From an uncultured Roseobacter sp. (GTDB taxonomy: Bacteria; Pseudomonadota; Alphaproteobacteria; Rhodobacterales; Rhodobacteraceae): DNA of 64,000 nt. Made by a program: the position numbers and the translations under genes. The stretch is taken from NCBI RefSeq assembly GCF_947496515.1, contig NZ_CANMDB010000002.1, positions 310,001 through 374,000 on the forward strand, read 5' to 3'. Positions 53,346-63,414 of the stretch are shown here, in pieces; position 1 is the stretch's first letter, and the number at the start of each line of letters is the position of its first letter. Under the pieces are notes generated by a model. The model ran no database searches. It was not told where the DNA came from and saw only the letters and a list, made by a program, of their open reading frames with translations.

Positions 53346-54190
53346 AGGGATTTGGTGTTCATACCAGCATGTGGACCATGAGCTGGGATGCGGCAGGTGC
53401 CGAACGCGCCATTGCCGCCGCGAAAACCTCCGGCATGGACTTTATCGAGATCGCGCTGCTGGACCCGGCCTCGACCGATGCCGCCTTGGGCCGCCGTCTG
53501 CTGGAGCAGGCGGAGTTGCCCGCGGTCTGCTCTCTGGGCCTGCCGGAGGCTGTCTGGGCCTCCCGCAACCCCGACGGCGCCATTGATTTCCTGACGCTGG
53601 CGGTCGAGAAGGCCGCCGGTCTCGGCGCTGAAGCACTGACAGGCGTCACCTACGGTGGCATCGGAGAGCGATCAGGTCTACCGCCGACGCAGGCCGAACT
53701 GGACAATGTGGCCCGCGTGTTGGAGGCCGTCTCCGGGATCGCGGGCAAGGCCGGGGTGGCCTTCGGGATCGAGCCCGTGAACCGCTACGAGACGCATCTG
53801 ATCAACACCGCCGCGCAAGGGGTGGCCATGATCGAGCGAGTGGGTTCGGAGAACCTCTTTCTGCATCTTGACACCTACCATATGAACATCGAGGAGAAAG
53901 GCGCAGGCAACGGGATCATCACGGCCCGCGAGCATTTGCGCTACATTCACCTGTCGGAATCAGACCGCGGCACACCGGGTCAGGGTACCTGCGACTGGGA
54001 CGAGATCTTTGCCACGCTGGCGGCCATCAATTTTCGCGGTGGGCTCGCGATGGAGAGCTTTATCAACATGCCGCCGGAGATCGCCCATGGCTTGTCGGTC
54101 TGGCGCCCGGTGGCCGACAGTGCCGAGGCGGTGATCGGACAGGGCCTGCCGTTCCTGCGCGGCAAGGCGGCGCAATACGGGTTGATCTGA
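53342..54190 (+). CDS. Ketose 3-epimerase-like TIM-barrel enzyme (D-tagatose/D-psicose 3-epimerase family)
   Basis: This 282-residue xylose-isomerase-like barrel starts at the ATG overlapping the SDR stop. The four metal ligands of ketose 3-epimerases are visible in order: Glu in [18 protein letters not shown], Asp and His in [13 protein letters not shown], His in [15 protein letters not shown], and Glu in GLAMESFIN. It would swap the C3 configuration of a ketose so that it can enter the kinase step. Confidence 0.87.
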   Translation: MKGFGVHTSMWTMSWDAAGAERAIAAAKTSGMDFIEIALLDPASTDAALGRRLLEQAELPAVCSLGLPEAVWASRNPDGAIDFLTLAVEKAAGLGAEALTGVTYGGIGERSGLPPTQAELDNVARVLEAVSGIAGKAGVAFGIEPVNRYETHLINTAAQGVAMIERVGSENLFLHLDTYHMNIEEKGAGNGIITAREHLRYIHLSESDRGTPGQGTCDWDEIFATLAAINFRGGLAMESFINMPPEIAHGLSVWRPVADSAEAVIGQGLPFLRGKAAQYGLI

Positions 54191-54200
54191 AGGGGGCGAC

Positions 54201-54926
54201 ATGGCGGATTTATCGGGAAAAGTAGTCGCCATCACCGGTGGGGCGGCGGGCATTGGTCTGGCCTGCGCGCGGGCCGCGCGGGATGCCGGGGCCACGGTGG
54301 TCCTGATCGACAGGGACCAGGCGGCATTGGAGGCGGCCTGCGCCGATCTGGGGTCCGGGGCGGTGCCCGTGGTCACCGATCTGACGGATCGCGAGAGCGT
54401 CGCCCGGATGCTGCCGCAGATCCTTGAGCAAGCTGGCAGGCTCGATGCCTTTCTCGCAAATGCGGGCGCCTATGTGGGCGGCGATGTGCTGGAAGGCGAC
54501 CCGGACGTCTGGGACCGGGTGCTAAACCTCAACATCAATGCGGCCTTTCGCTCGGTCCATGCGGTCCTGCCGCATATGGCGGCACAAGGGTCGGGCGATG
54601 TGATCCTCACCAGCTCCGTCGCCGGGGTCGTCCCGGTGGTGTGGGAGCCGATTTACACCGCCTCCAAACACGCGGTGCAGGCCTTTACCCATACGGTGCG
54701 GCGTCAGATGTCGGACAAAGGCGTGCGCGTCGGTGCCATTCTGCCGGGGCCGGTGGTGACCTCCCTGCTGGATGACTGGCCGCAGGAAAAGATGGATCAG
54801 GCCCTCGCCGAAGGCAGCCTGATGCAACCCGAGGAAGTGGCGGATTGCGTGGTTTTCATGCTGACGCGCCCGCGCAACGTGACGATCCGCGATCTCGTCC
54901 TTCTGCCGAATGCGGTGGATCTGTGA
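54201..54926 (+). CDS. Short-chain dehydrogenase, ribitol 2-dehydrogenase-like
   Basis: This 241-residue SDR has [29 protein letters not shown], and [25 protein letters not shown]. It ends with [22 protein letters not shown], a tail found in ribitol dehydrogenases rather than in the usual SDR. It overlaps the kinase gene by 4 bases (GTGA), and the kinase looks like a D-ribulokinase. Ribitol to D-ribulose is therefore a likely reaction. Confidence 0.82.
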   Translation: MADLSGKVVAITGGAAGIGLACARAARDAGATVVLIDRDQAALEAACADLGSGAVPVVTDLTDRESVARMLPQILEQAGRLDAFLANAGAYVGGDVLEGDPDVWDRVLNLNINAAFRSVHAVLPHMAAQGSGDVILTSSVAGVVPVVWEPIYTASKHAVQAFTHTVRRQMSDKGVRVGAILPGPVVTSLLDDWPQEKMDQALAEGSLMQPEEVADCVVFMLTRPRNVTIRDLVLLPNAVDL

Positions 54927-56551
54927 GCTGTTTCATCGGGGTCGATGTGGGGACGGGCAGCGCCCGCGCCGGGGTCTTTGACGACAGTGGTACCCTGCTT
55001 GCCAGCCACAAGCAGGATATCCGCATGTGGCGCGCGGCCGACAACATCGCCGAGCAGTCCTCGGATAACATCTGGGAGGCTGTCTGCGCCTGCGTCCGCA
55101 CCGCGGTGCAGCACGCCGGGATCGCGCCGGACGATGTGCAGGGGATCGGGTTCGATGCCGCCTGCTCGCTGGTGGTGTTGGACGGCGAGATGCGGCCCCT
55201 GACCGTCAGCGCGTCCGGGGAGGATGCGCGCAATGTGATCGTCTGGATGGACCAGCGCGCAACGGCACAGGCCGACCGGATCAACGCCACAGGCCACGCG
55301 GTCCTGGAATTTGTCGGGGGCCGGATCTCGCCCGAGATGCAGACGCCCAAGCTTTTGTGGCTAAAGGAAAACATGCCCCAAACCTTTGCCGGTGCCGGGC
55401 AGTTTCTTGATCTTGCGGATTTCCTCAGCTGGTCGGCCACCGGCTCCCTGGCGCGCTCGTCCTGTACGGTGACGTGCAAGTGGACCTATCTCGCCCATGA
55501 AGACCGGTGGGACGACAGCTATTTCAACGAGATCGGCCTGCCGGAGCTTGCAACCGAAGCCTACGCGCGCATCGGGCAACGGGTCGTCCCCGCCGGGACG
55601 GCGCTGGCAGACGGGCTGACCGCGCAGGCGGCGGAGCGGATGGGTCTGCGCCCCGGCACACCCGTGGCCGCAGGGCTGATCGACGCCCATGCCGGTGGTG
55701 TCGGCACCGTGGGGGCCGATCCGGCGAACGGTCCGGCCACGACCATGGCCTATGTCTTCGGCACCTCCGCCTGCACCATGGCAAGCTCGGATCAGCCACA
55801 TAAGGTGCCGGGTGTCTGGGGCCCCTACTATTCGGCGATGGTGCCGGGCATGTGGCTCTCTGAAGGCGGGCAGTCCGCCGCGGGCGAGGCGATTGCCCAT
55901 CTGGTGCAGACCCACCCCGCGGGGGCGGATGCTGCAGTGCAGGCGGAGGCTGCGGGACTGTCGCTGCAAGCCTACCTGCTCAGCCTGGTGGAGCGCCGCG
56001 CAGCGGATCCCAGCGAGCCCGCAAGGCTGGCAGGCGCGCGGGTGATCGTGCCGGATTTCCTCGGCAACCGTGCGCCCTATGCGGATCCGTCGGCAACCGG
56101 GGTTGTGTCGGGCCTGACGCTCGCCCGGGACATGGATGATCTGCTGTGCACATACGTGGCGGCGGTCCTTGGTGTCTGTTACGGGCTGCGCCAGATCATG
56201 CAGGTGCAAAGCACATATGGCGTGCGCCCCCAGGTGATCGCCATCAGCGGCGGTGCAGGCGAAAGCCCCACCATCAAACAGTTGCTGTCCGATGCCAGCG
56301 GGGTGGATGTGATCGAGACCGCCTCGCCCGAGCCGGTCTTGCTGGGCGCGGCCATGCTGGGCGCCGTTGCGGGTGGTGTCCACCCGACGATCGAGGCAGC
56401 CATGCCCGCGATGTCGTCGGTCAAGACGCGGTTTACGGCCGCGACCGGGGCGCTGGCCCGGTTTCACGACGCCCGGTTCAAAGCCTTCGAGGACCTTCAA
56501 AAGGTAGATCAGCAGATGCGTGAGACGCTCTCCACGTCAGCCGCGGATTGA
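54923..56551 (+). CDS. FGGY-family pentulose kinase (D-ribulokinase-like)
   Basis: This 542-residue carbohydrate kinase starts at a GTG overlapping the previous stop. The N-terminal phosphate motif is [21 protein letters not shown], followed by [36 protein letters not shown] and a C-terminal nucleotide block with [20 protein letters not shown]. This is the pattern of the ribulokinase-like FGGY group. It would phosphorylate the ketose made by the upstream dehydrogenases. It is the last gene of the polyol operon. Confidence 0.87.
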   Translation: MSCFIGVDVGTGSARAGVFDDSGTLLASHKQDIRMWRAADNIAEQSSDNIWEAVCACVRTAVQHAGIAPDDVQGIGFDAACSLVVLDGEMRPLTVSASGEDARNVIVWMDQRATAQADRINATGHAVLEFVGGRISPEMQTPKLLWLKENMPQTFAGAGQFLDLADFLSWSATGSLARSSCTVTCKWTYLAHEDRWDDSYFNEIGLPELATEAYARIGQRVVPAGTALADGLTAQAAERMGLRPGTPVAAGLIDAHAGGVGTVGADPANGPATTMAYVFGTSACTMASSDQPHKVPGVWGPYYSAMVPGMWLSEGGQSAAGEAIAHLVQTHPAGADAAVQAEAAGLSLQAYLLSLVERRAADPSEPARLAGARVIVPDFLGNRAPYADPSATGVVSGLTLARDMDDLLCTYVAAVLGVCYGLRQIMQVQSTYGVRPQVIAISGGAGESPTIKQLLSDASGVDVIETASPEPVLLGAAMLGAVAGGVHPTIEAAMPAMSSVKTRFTAATGALARFHDARFKAFEDLQKVDQQMRETLSTSAAD

Positions 56552-56690
56552 CGTCCCGATCCAACGATGCGCGATGCAGCACGCGCAGCGCCGGTGTTCC
56601 CGACATGCTGAAAAAGTAATCTGCCAACGAACCATTTCCGACGTCCCGGTGACTTACCAGTACAGACACCCTGACTGAAAGGAATGCCAG

Positions 56691-57404
56691 ATGGCCATAG
56701 GTGACGTACCAAAGATCCAGGACTTCATGAACAAATGCAAACTGACCGACAAGGTGATCGGATCGCGTAAGATCACGATTTACGATGCCTTTGAAAATGC
56801 GCTGGACGCGCGCCGGGTCGGGAAAAAGACCGATACCGCGAAATGGCTCAAAGCTGCACTGACCGAGATCGACGGCCTCGATATCTTTGATGACAAGCAG
56901 ATGGCCGCCTTCACCAAAGCCGCCCAGGCTTTCCTGAAGAAGAACGGGTATTTTGGCTATGGTGCCGCGTTCAAGAAACGCGCGGGCGATCTGAAGAAGC
57001 TGACCAGCATCTTCAAGAAGAGCGGCGGTACCGCTGCGCAGCGTGCCAGCCAGAGCCTGCATGCGTCGATGGAACGGTCGGGCGAGATCCCCCGGGGCAT
57101 GAGCTTTGCCGATTTTGAAAGCGAGTTGACGAGTTCCTTCAAGGACATCCCCAAGTTCTCAAATGCGAACGACAAGGCGGTGAATGCGGTCAAATGGCCC
57201 GGCATCATCCGCAACTTCGCTTTGCCCAAGGGATCAGAGAAAGATCTCAAACTGCTTGGCGGGTCAATCATCAAGCATGGCGCGTCCAACAAAAAGACCA
57301 TCGACATGGCCAAAGAGATCCTGGCCGCGGCAAAGAACACCCGCAAGAAGGGCATTGAGCTGGTGCTCGCGGTGGATGACAAGCTCGTTGACGAGATGAT
57401 GTAG
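56691..57404 (+). CDS. Unknown basic, helical protein
   Basis: This 237-residue, Lys-rich cytosolic-looking protein has no signal peptide or membrane segment and a single Cys (residue 16). Most of it should be alpha-helical. Repeated AAFTKAAQAFLKK and GAAFKKRAGDLKKLTSIFKK stretches give basic amphipathic helices. No known family is recognised. It has a good AAAGGA ribosome site and its own downstream terminator. It lies between the polyol operon and the type VI secretion genes, so it could be a stand-alone gene or a secretion cargo. The latter is only a guess. Confidence 0.75.
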   Translation: MAIGDVPKIQDFMNKCKLTDKVIGSRKITIYDAFENALDARRVGKKTDTAKWLKAALTEIDGLDIFDDKQMAAFTKAAQAFLKKNGYFGYGAAFKKRAGDLKKLTSIFKKSGGTAAQRASQSLHASMERSGEIPRGMSFADFESELTSSFKDIPKFSNANDKAVNAVKWPGIIRNFALPKGSEKDLKLLGGSIIKHGASNKKTIDMAKEILAAAKNTRKKGIELVLAVDDKLVDEMM

Positions 57405-57431
57405 TCCGCGACGTTTGATGCGCTCGGTCCG

Positions 57432-57459
57432 AAAGGCCCCGTTTTGTGCGGGGCCTTTT
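57432..57459 (+). terminator. Rho-independent terminator
   Basis: AAAGGCCCC and GGGGCCTTT form a 9-bp stem with a short T-rich loop and end in TTTT. It lies 28 bp after the stop of the basic protein gene and just before the convergent type VI-linked gene, so it may serve both directions. Confidence 0.88.
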
Positions 57460-57480
57460 GCCGTTTGCGGGCGCTTTAGC

Positions 57481-58515
57481 CTAGGAGAATGGGCACAGGC
57501 TGCAGGCATCGAGCGGTTCCATATCCAGCACGATCTGCAACGACGCGCCCAGCCCCAGCATCAGGTTGGCCACCGGCAGGAACCCGATTTGCGGCATGGA
57601 AAAGCCCATGATCGGCGCAAACATCGCCGGTGTGGCCATCGAAGCCCCCAGTTGGACGGAATCGAGCGAGGGCAGCGCATCGAGATCGGCGTGAAGCGCC
57701 AGCGCAGGCATCGGCGGCATGGGAAAGGGCAGCGCCCCCCAGAACCGCATCATGGCGCGGATCGGGGCCAGTCCTGCGCCCGACAGACCAATGTCACCAA
57801 AGGCCAGCTTGATCGTCGCCAGTGCGTTCAGCACGAGCGCCAGCTTGCTCAGCTGTGGGAGTGATATGCCCAACTTCGGGGGCTTGATGCCCGCGAGCCC
57901 CTGCAGCGCGCTCATCATGCCGGGAAAGGAGCCGTTCTCGCCCAGGGTCGGCAGTTGAAAGGTCTCCGTCAGCGAAAAGAGGCTCGGCAGTCCCATCAGG
58001 ATCCGCGCCATATGCAGCTGTGGTCGTGGCAGCGACATGCGGAAGTGATGACCGGGGTATTGAACCGCTGGCATGGTGTAATCCATCGCAAAGGCATCGA
58101 TCCCGAGTGCGCGCAGATCCAACACCAATCGCGCGGCCAGCGCGAAATTCAGCAGTGGACCGAGCTTGAGCGAGGCGAGCCAACCGGTGAGCGGCCAGAC
58201 GTTTGTGACCAGCGTATCGCCCATCTGTTGCAACGACAGCTCCAGCGCTGGCAGATCCATCAAGGGGAATGTCCCTGCGATCAACGCGAGCTGCGGCGCA
58301 ATCTGAAAGAGCCCCCCACTGGGCAGCGACAGCGTCGGCAGGTTCAGATTGCCCAGATAGGCGCTCAGGGCCATGTCGAGCCGGTTCTCGGGCGTGATCG
58401 CGGGAAAGGCCAGGGCAAGCTGCATTTGCAGCGGGACCTGCGGCAGCGCCATGGAAAAGCTCGGCGAGATCCGGGAGGGGATCGTGGCAGCGGGGGTTTT
58501 GCAAAAACAGACCAT
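57481..58515 (-). CDS. Unknown type VI-linked protein with terminal Cys pairs
   Basis: This 344-residue protein is very rich in Leu, Ala, Pro and Met. Hydrophobic stretches are broken by prolines (SAYLGNLNLPTLSLPSGG, LPFPMPPMPALALHADLDALPS). Its only four cysteines are at the ends: Cys3 and Cys5 in MVCFCKTP and Cys338 and Cys341 in DACSLCPFS. They could join both termini around one metal or form disulfides. No known domain is recognised. It is the last gene of the minus-strand secretion operon, 12 bp after the PP2C gene, so it may be cargo, an adaptor or an immunity protein. The role is unknown. Confidence 0.75.
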   Translation of the reverse strand: MVCFCKTPAATIPSRISPSFSMALPQVPLQMQLALAFPAITPENRLDMALSAYLGNLNLPTLSLPSGGLFQIAPQLALIAGTFPLMDLPALELSLQQMGDTLVTNVWPLTGWLASLKLGPLLNFALAARLVLDLRALGIDAFAMDYTMPAVQYPGHHFRMSLPRPQLHMARILMGLPSLFSLTETFQLPTLGENGSFPGMMSALQGLAGIKPPKLGISLPQLSKLALVLNALATIKLAFGDIGLSGAGLAPIRAMMRFWGALPFPMPPMPALALHADLDALPSLDSVQLGASMATPAMFAPIMGFSMPQIGFLPVANLMLGLGASLQIVLDMEPLDACSLCPFS

Positions 58516-58527
58516 GGGTGTCTCCTC

Positions 58528-59253
58528 TCAGACCTCGACCGCGATGACGGAGACATTGTCCGCCCCGCCGCCCGCCAGCGCTTGTTTGATCAGAGTGTTG
58601 GCGAGGCTGTCGATCGGTGTCTCACGCATCAGCCGTTCCAGCCCGAGGTCATCAACGTGGCTCGTCAGCCCGTCCGAGCACAGCAGGAACCGATCCCCTG
58701 CCGTAGCTGCGCCGCGCCGTTTCTCCACGCCCGGGTCGGTGCCGATGCCGATGGCCCGGGTGATCTGGTTGCGCTGCGGATGGCAGGCGGCCTCGGTCCG
58801 GCTGATCTGACCCGCGGCGACCATGGCCTGCACCACGGAATGGTCCTCGCTGATCTGGGCCAGCCTGCCCTGCCGCAGCCGGTAGAGCCGACTGTCCCCG
58901 GCCCAGAGACAGAGGAAATGATCCTCCGCCAACGCCAGAAGGATGATGGTGGTGCCCATAGTGGCGACGCGGTGCCGGGCTGCTTCGTGCCGGATGCGGT
59001 GATGTGCGGCGTGCAGCTCCGCCCGGATCCGGTCCGGCAACGCCGGGGCTGTCAGGTCTGTGGGCAGGCCCGCCAGTGCATCAATCACCGTCTGGCTAGC
59101 CACGTCTCCGCCCGCATAGCCGCCCATCCCGTCCGCCACGGCCCAAAGGCCTAGCTGGGGCAGCGCAAGGATCGCGTCCTCGTTGACGGTTCGGACATGG
59201 CCGATGTGAGTGCGCGCGCTGTAGCGTCGAGTTTTGGTCTTGGCGGTGATCAT
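58528..59253 (-). CDS. pppA: PP2C-type serine/threonine phosphatase of the type VI locus
   Basis: This 241-residue PPM phosphatase has metal motifs GHVRTVNEDAIL, WAVADGMGGYAGGDVAS, LLALAEDHFLCLWAGDSRLYRL, LLCSDGL and GGADNVSVIAVEV. In type VI systems such a phosphatase (PppA) opposes the kinase PpkA and so switches firing off. It is encoded right after tagF. No kinase gene is visible in this window. Confidence 0.9.
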   Translation of the reverse strand: MITAKTKTRRYSARTHIGHVRTVNEDAILALPQLGLWAVADGMGGYAGGDVASQTVIDALAGLPTDLTAPALPDRIRAELHAAHHRIRHEAARHRVATMGTTIILLALAEDHFLCLWAGDSRLYRLRQGRLAQISEDHSVVQAMVAAGQISRTEAACHPQRNQITRAIGIGTDPGVEKRRGAATAGDRFLLCSDGLTSHVDDLGLERLMRETPIDSLANTLIKQALAGGGADNVSVIAVEV

Positions 59254-59254
59254 G

Positions 59255-59845
59255 TCAGATATCCCGGTGCTCGGGGGTGGTGGTGTCGAACAGCGCTGCC
59301 GCTTGCCAGGGGGCTGTGGGCATCTGGGGCAGCTGCATCACGCGCGCGCCGCCCTGCGCCATTGTCGCCCAGATGGAGCCCGCGCTCGAAGGCGCTGCCC
59401 CCAAATGCAGAACCGGAACGGGACGAGGCAGCCGGTCGATCTCCGCCTCCAGCGTGGCCCGTGATACCGTTTCGGCGATCAAATGCAGCGCCACACTCTC
59501 CCAAAGGGCCGCGACCTGATGCAGCGCAAGCTGCGCTGACAGCGGTGGCAGATCGGTCTCTGCCGCGATGCAGAAGGGAAAGAGCCGCCCGACCCGGTCA
59601 TGACTGGGGATCATGATGCCCATCGCCCCCCGCGGGCCGAGCAATCCGGGGGCGAGACTGAATCGCCAGATGGGCGCGGAGAGATAGGCTGCACGCCAGG
59701 TGCCATCATCCTGTTGCGCGCGCTCCAGCGTTCTCAGCATCCAGCCATCCCACGCCGTGGTGAACTCAGCCGATAGCCCTCGCCTCAGGAAATCGCCCGC
59801 CAGCGGGAGCTTGCCGTAATACCCGATGCGCATCACGGTGCTCAC
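59255..59845 (-). CDS. tagF: Type VI secretion-associated protein TagF
   Basis: This 196-residue protein begins with the TagF/ImpM pattern IGYYGKLPLAGDFLRRGL and carries PIWRFSLAPGLLGPRGAMGIMIPSHDRVGR. TagF is a post-translational repressor of type VI secretion in several bacteria. It overlaps the tssM stop by 4 bases and precedes the PP2C gene by 1 bp. Confidence 0.9.
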   Translation of the reverse strand: MSTVMRIGYYGKLPLAGDFLRRGLSAEFTTAWDGWMLRTLERAQQDDGTWRAAYLSAPIWRFSLAPGLLGPRGAMGIMIPSHDRVGRLFPFCIAAETDLPPLSAQLALHQVAALWESVALHLIAETVSRATLEAEIDRLPRPVPVLHLGAAPSSAGSIWATMAQGGARVMQLPQMPTAPWQAAALFDTTTPEHRDI

Positions 59846-62800
59846 AGGGTCGCCGGGCAGCTGAAACTGCCGAGCGCGTCCAGCGTGAAGGGATCGAGCG
59901 ATGATCCCGCGCGCAGCTGAAAGATGGCAATCTGCCCGTCCATGTTGAAGACCACGCGGCTGCGGTCGCTGACGGTCGTACGCCGCAGTTCCGCCGTATC
60001 CAGCAGCCGAAAGAGCGCCCAGGGCCCGTCCCGGCTGAGATCACGCTGCAGCCCTGATTGCGCGGGCGTAAAGCTGATCCGGCTGCGCGCGCCCGGTGTG
60101 CCGGGCCATCGGAGCGCGCTCGCCTGTGGCGGGCCGTGGGCGTAAGTGACGCTTTGCCCGCCGGTTTCCAGCGTGACGCGCGCTACCTCCGGGTCCAGTG
60201 CCGCGGGCGTGATCTCAAAGCCGACATCGGGTAGGCCCGGAGCGGTGAAAAAGCTGTTCTTGATCTCATCGGCACGTTGGAATTGCGCAATCACCTCCGT
60301 TGGCAGGCCGATGTCGATCCCGTTGACGCGCCGCGGCTGCCAAGGGGTCAGAGTGGTATCCACAAAGCGCGCCAGATGCGTGTCAAAGAACGTCTCTATC
60401 AGCCCGGCAGGACCGAAGAGCTGGCCGAAATCCTGCAAGGTCGTATCGGCCTGTGCGGTCGGATCAAAGGGATAGCGGGCCTGTGTGGCGCGCGTGCAGA
60501 CGGGGAGCACCTCGCGTCGCCACGTGGCGTTGACCTCAGCCCGTGCGCCGCCCACGGCAGCCCCGGCAGAGGCTTGCACAACCTGCCTGGCCCAGCGGTC
60601 CATGGGGGCGGGCATGCGCCCGATCTCCGCCTGCAGCCGGGCGGGCGCGCTCTGCGTGCCGTCGAGCAGTGCATCGCTCAGGTTCTGGCCCAGCGACAGC
60701 CGGTTGAGCGCGTCATACACCTCCGCCATCAGCGCGATGATCCGGTCAAGCTCCGCCGGACCTTCGGTGCGGTCGGCAAGGCGCAGCACTGCACTGAACC
60801 GGTCCTCGACGAACTGGCCCGGCGGGGGTGGGCTTTCATCGGGGATCTGCTCCAGCGTCCCGCGCACGGCGTTGAAAAACTCCTCCGCGTCCAGGCTGAG
60901 GCTGCCTGCGAGCTCGTCAATCGCGAATTCCTGCGCCTGTCCCGCGGCGATGCCCGTGATGGCATCGGCGGTGGGCAGGACGGTCAGCCGGGTTTCCTGT
61001 GCCACGCTTTCGAGCAGGTTGCGCAGGGGCGAGACCGGCCCCGAGAGGATGTTGATCACATCCGTTGCCTGCGCGAGGCTGGTCATGGGCAGAATGTCGA
61101 TGTCGGCCAGAAGCGCGTCGTAGCGGTTCACATAGTCGGTCTCATAAAGCGCCAGCACATCGCGGCTGACCAGCGCGCGGGCCTCGGGCGTGTCGGGGGT
61201 TTGACCCGCGGCCCCAAGGATCTGGCTGTCGCGCACGGCCCGGTCGCCTGCCAGCAGCACTTGCGGCAAGAAGACATCGTAGAACGCGCGCCGGCTGTAG
61301 ATCCCCTCGATCCCGCTGCTCAGTGGCCTGCCCGAGGGCCGGATCAGCACCCGGGATGCTGCAGGCCCGCCCGCTTCGGTGATCCGGAAAGGCGGCAGCG
61401 CCTGCGCCGCATCGGACGTTACGATGCTGCGGTAGATCCGCTCCGATATGGGGGTCTCGGACAGAACGGCCTGCGCGCGTTCGACCAGACGCCCGTCAAG
61501 GGCGATCTGCTGCATGGGCTGGCCAAGCAGGGCATCCAGATGACCTGCGAGATCCGCTTGCAACGCGGGCTGACCGACATGGAGCGTGGCCCAGTCCTCG
61601 GCCATCCAACGGGTGACATGCGCGCTGTCCATGGGCACTTGCAGCCCCAGCATCATATAGGTTTTGAGCGCCTCAAAAAGCAGATCACTATCGGTGAGGT
61701 TCGCGCGGATCTCTTCCTCCACCCGGAGCACCAGCCTCGGCAACATCAGGGTGTTGAGCGCTGCACGGTAGCTTTGCGCTGTTTCCGTGCCGATCACATC
61801 GCCCTGATAGAGCCCGTATTGCAGCGCGCGGGGCGGCTCAGCGTCAGTGGCGGCCGGGTTGCCGGGCAGATCGCGCAGGATGTTGAGCGCCTGCGCCACG
61901 TCCGACAAGTCGGTATCAGCGATCTCGCGTTGTGGGATCTCGGCGGTCATGAGCTGAAAGCGTGCGATCTCGCGGCCCGTCTCGGCCAGCAGGGTCCGGT
62001 TGCCCGCAAAGCTGTTCACCAGCACCCCGGCCATCAGCCCGAAGGCGAGCACTCCGCTCGCCAAGGCACCGCGCGTGGCCCAGCGGGTACGCCGCCGCGC
62101 CGCGTCGTTCCGCGACACCAACCCAGCCTCGCCAAAGATCACGTCTGTCATGAGCCGCGTCAGGAAAAAGCTCCGCCCCTGCCCCTGTCCGGTGCCGATG
62201 GCCTGCCGCGCGATGCCGAAACTCTCCGCCATGCCCGCCATCAGCCGGTCAACGGGCATGCCTTCCTGAGTGCCGGAGGTGAAATAGACACCACGCAGCA
62301 TCAGCGGATCGTGATAGCGGCTGTGCTGAAAGATCTCCTCCAGAAAGCGCTGAGCCACATCCCGCAGGCTGGCCATCTGGGCAGGGAAGCCCGCGATCAG
62401 CGCGCGGCGCTGGAAATCGGTCTCGGTCTGCATCCGTTCAAGGCTGTGGTCGCTCAGCCGGGTGATCAGCGCGTCGAATTCGCCGGGGAAGGCATCGGTG
62501 GTTGCGTCCCGCGGCAGGGTGACGCCCCAGACCTGTTCACGCTCTCGGCTGCCGAGACGGTCAAAGAATTCCTGAAACCCGGCCACCAGATCCGCTTTGG
62601 TCAGCATCACGTAAACGGGGAACTGCACCCCCAGCCGCGTCCGCAATTCCTGCAGGCGCAGCCGGATGGCGCGGGCGTGCTCGGCGCATTCCGCCTCGTC
62701 CATCCGGGCCAGATCGGACAGGCTGATCGCCACCAGCGCACCATTGATGGGCTGGCGGCTGCGGGTTTTCCTGAGCATGTCGAGAAAGCCTGTCCAGGCG

Positions 62801-63411
62801 CGTGCGTCCGCCTCCGCGTTGCTGTCCTGGGTGGTGTAGCGCCCCGCGGTGTCCAGCAGCACGGCCCCCTCGGTGAACCACCATTCGCAGTTGCGCGTCC
62901 CGCCGATACCGGAGACGGAGGCCGCACCCAAGCTGTCGGCCAGCGGAAACTGCAGACCGGAATTTGCGATGGCGGTGGTCTTGCCAGCGCCCGGCGGGCC
63001 GATCATGACGTACCACGGCAGCTGGTAGAGGTAGGCCTTGCCGAACCAGCCCCCCTTTGTGCTCTTGCGCAGTGTCTTCAGCGCCGTCCGGAGCCTTGTG
63101 CCGATCTCGCCCAGTTCGGCCTCAATCGCGCTGTCCTCGATGCGTGCGTCTTCGGCTTCCTGTGCCATGGCCCGGGTGATCTGGCTTTCCCGGGTGCGGC
63201 GGGTCAGCAGGATGATGAGCACCGCGATGGTCGCCGCGGCAAAGATCGCCAGGGTCGCGGCGAGCCGGTCGAGCACCGTGTCGAAGGGTCTGATGCCAGC
63301 GATCTCCAGCAGCGGGCCAAGGTACCACAGCGGCAGCAGCACCAGCGTGGCCGTCAGCGCCACGATGCCGATGGGTGAAAGAAGGACGTTCCAGAAGAAA
63401 TGGCGGATCAT
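59842..63411 (-). CDS. tssM: Type VI secretion inner-membrane protein TssM (IcmF)
   Basis: This 1,189-residue protein has two N-terminal membrane helices and a third near residue 450. Between them is a cytosolic GTPase-like domain with Walker A GPPGAGKTT, a switch-like GIGGTRNCEWWFTEGAVLLDTAGRY and TKADL. A long periplasmic part follows with the IcmF-type C-terminal domain. It forms the membrane complex with TssL and TssJ. The Walker motif is intact. It begins 3 bp after the OmpA-type gene and overlaps tagF by 4 bases. Confidence 0.95.
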   Translation of the reverse strand: MIRHFFWNVLLSPIGIVALTATLVLLPLWYLGPLLEIAGIRPFDTVLDRLAATLAIFAAATIAVLIILLTRRTRESQITRAMAQEAEDARIEDSAIEAELGEIGTRLRTALKTLRKSTKGGWFGKAYLYQLPWYVMIGPPGAGKTTAIANSGLQFPLADSLGAASVSGIGGTRNCEWWFTEGAVLLDTAGRYTTQDSNAEADARAWTGFLDMLRKTRSRQPINGALVAISLSDLARMDEAECAEHARAIRLRLQELRTRLGVQFPVYVMLTKADLVAGFQEFFDRLGSREREQVWGVTLPRDATTDAFPGEFDALITRLSDHSLERMQTETDFQRRALIAGFPAQMASLRDVAQRFLEEIFQHSRYHDPLMLRGVYFTSGTQEGMPVDRLMAGMAESFGIARQAIGTGQGQGRSFFLTRLMTDVIFGEAGLVSRNDAARRRTRWATRGALASGVLAFGLMAGVLVNSFAGNRTLLAETGREIARFQLMTAEIPQREIADTDLSDVAQALNILRDLPGNPAATDAEPPRALQYGLYQGDVIGTETAQSYRAALNTLMLPRLVLRVEEEIRANLTDSDLLFEALKTYMMLGLQVPMDSAHVTRWMAEDWATLHVGQPALQADLAGHLDALLGQPMQQIALDGRLVERAQAVLSETPISERIYRSIVTSDAAQALPPFRITEAGGPAASRVLIRPSGRPLSSGIEGIYSRRAFYDVFLPQVLLAGDRAVRDSQILGAAGQTPDTPEARALVSRDVLALYETDYVNRYDALLADIDILPMTSLAQATDVINILSGPVSPLRNLLESVAQETRLTVLPTADAITGIAAGQAQEFAIDELAGSLSLDAEEFFNAVRGTLEQIPDESPPPPGQFVEDRFSAVLRLADRTEGPAELDRIIALMAEVYDALNRLSLGQNLSDALLDGTQSAPARLQAEIGRMPAPMDRWARQVVQASAGAAVGGARAEVNATWRREVLPVCTRATQARYPFDPTAQADTTLQDFGQLFGPAGLIETFFDTHLARFVDTTLTPWQPRRVNGIDIGLPTEVIAQFQRADEIKNSFFTAPGLPDVGFEITPAALDPEVARVTLETGGQSVTYAHGPPQASALRWPGTPGARSRISFTPAQSGLQRDLSRDGPWALFRLLDTAELRRTTVSDRSRVVFNMDGQIAIFQLRAGSSLDPFTLDALGSFSCPATL

Positions 63412-63414
63412 GGG

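Noticed and set aside
60277-63378. Very long open frame (over 1,000 codons) on the plus strand opposite tssM
   Set aside because: It mirrors the high-GC codon pattern of tssM. The product is rich in His, Arg and Gln without any domain, while tssM on the other strand has clear motifs.
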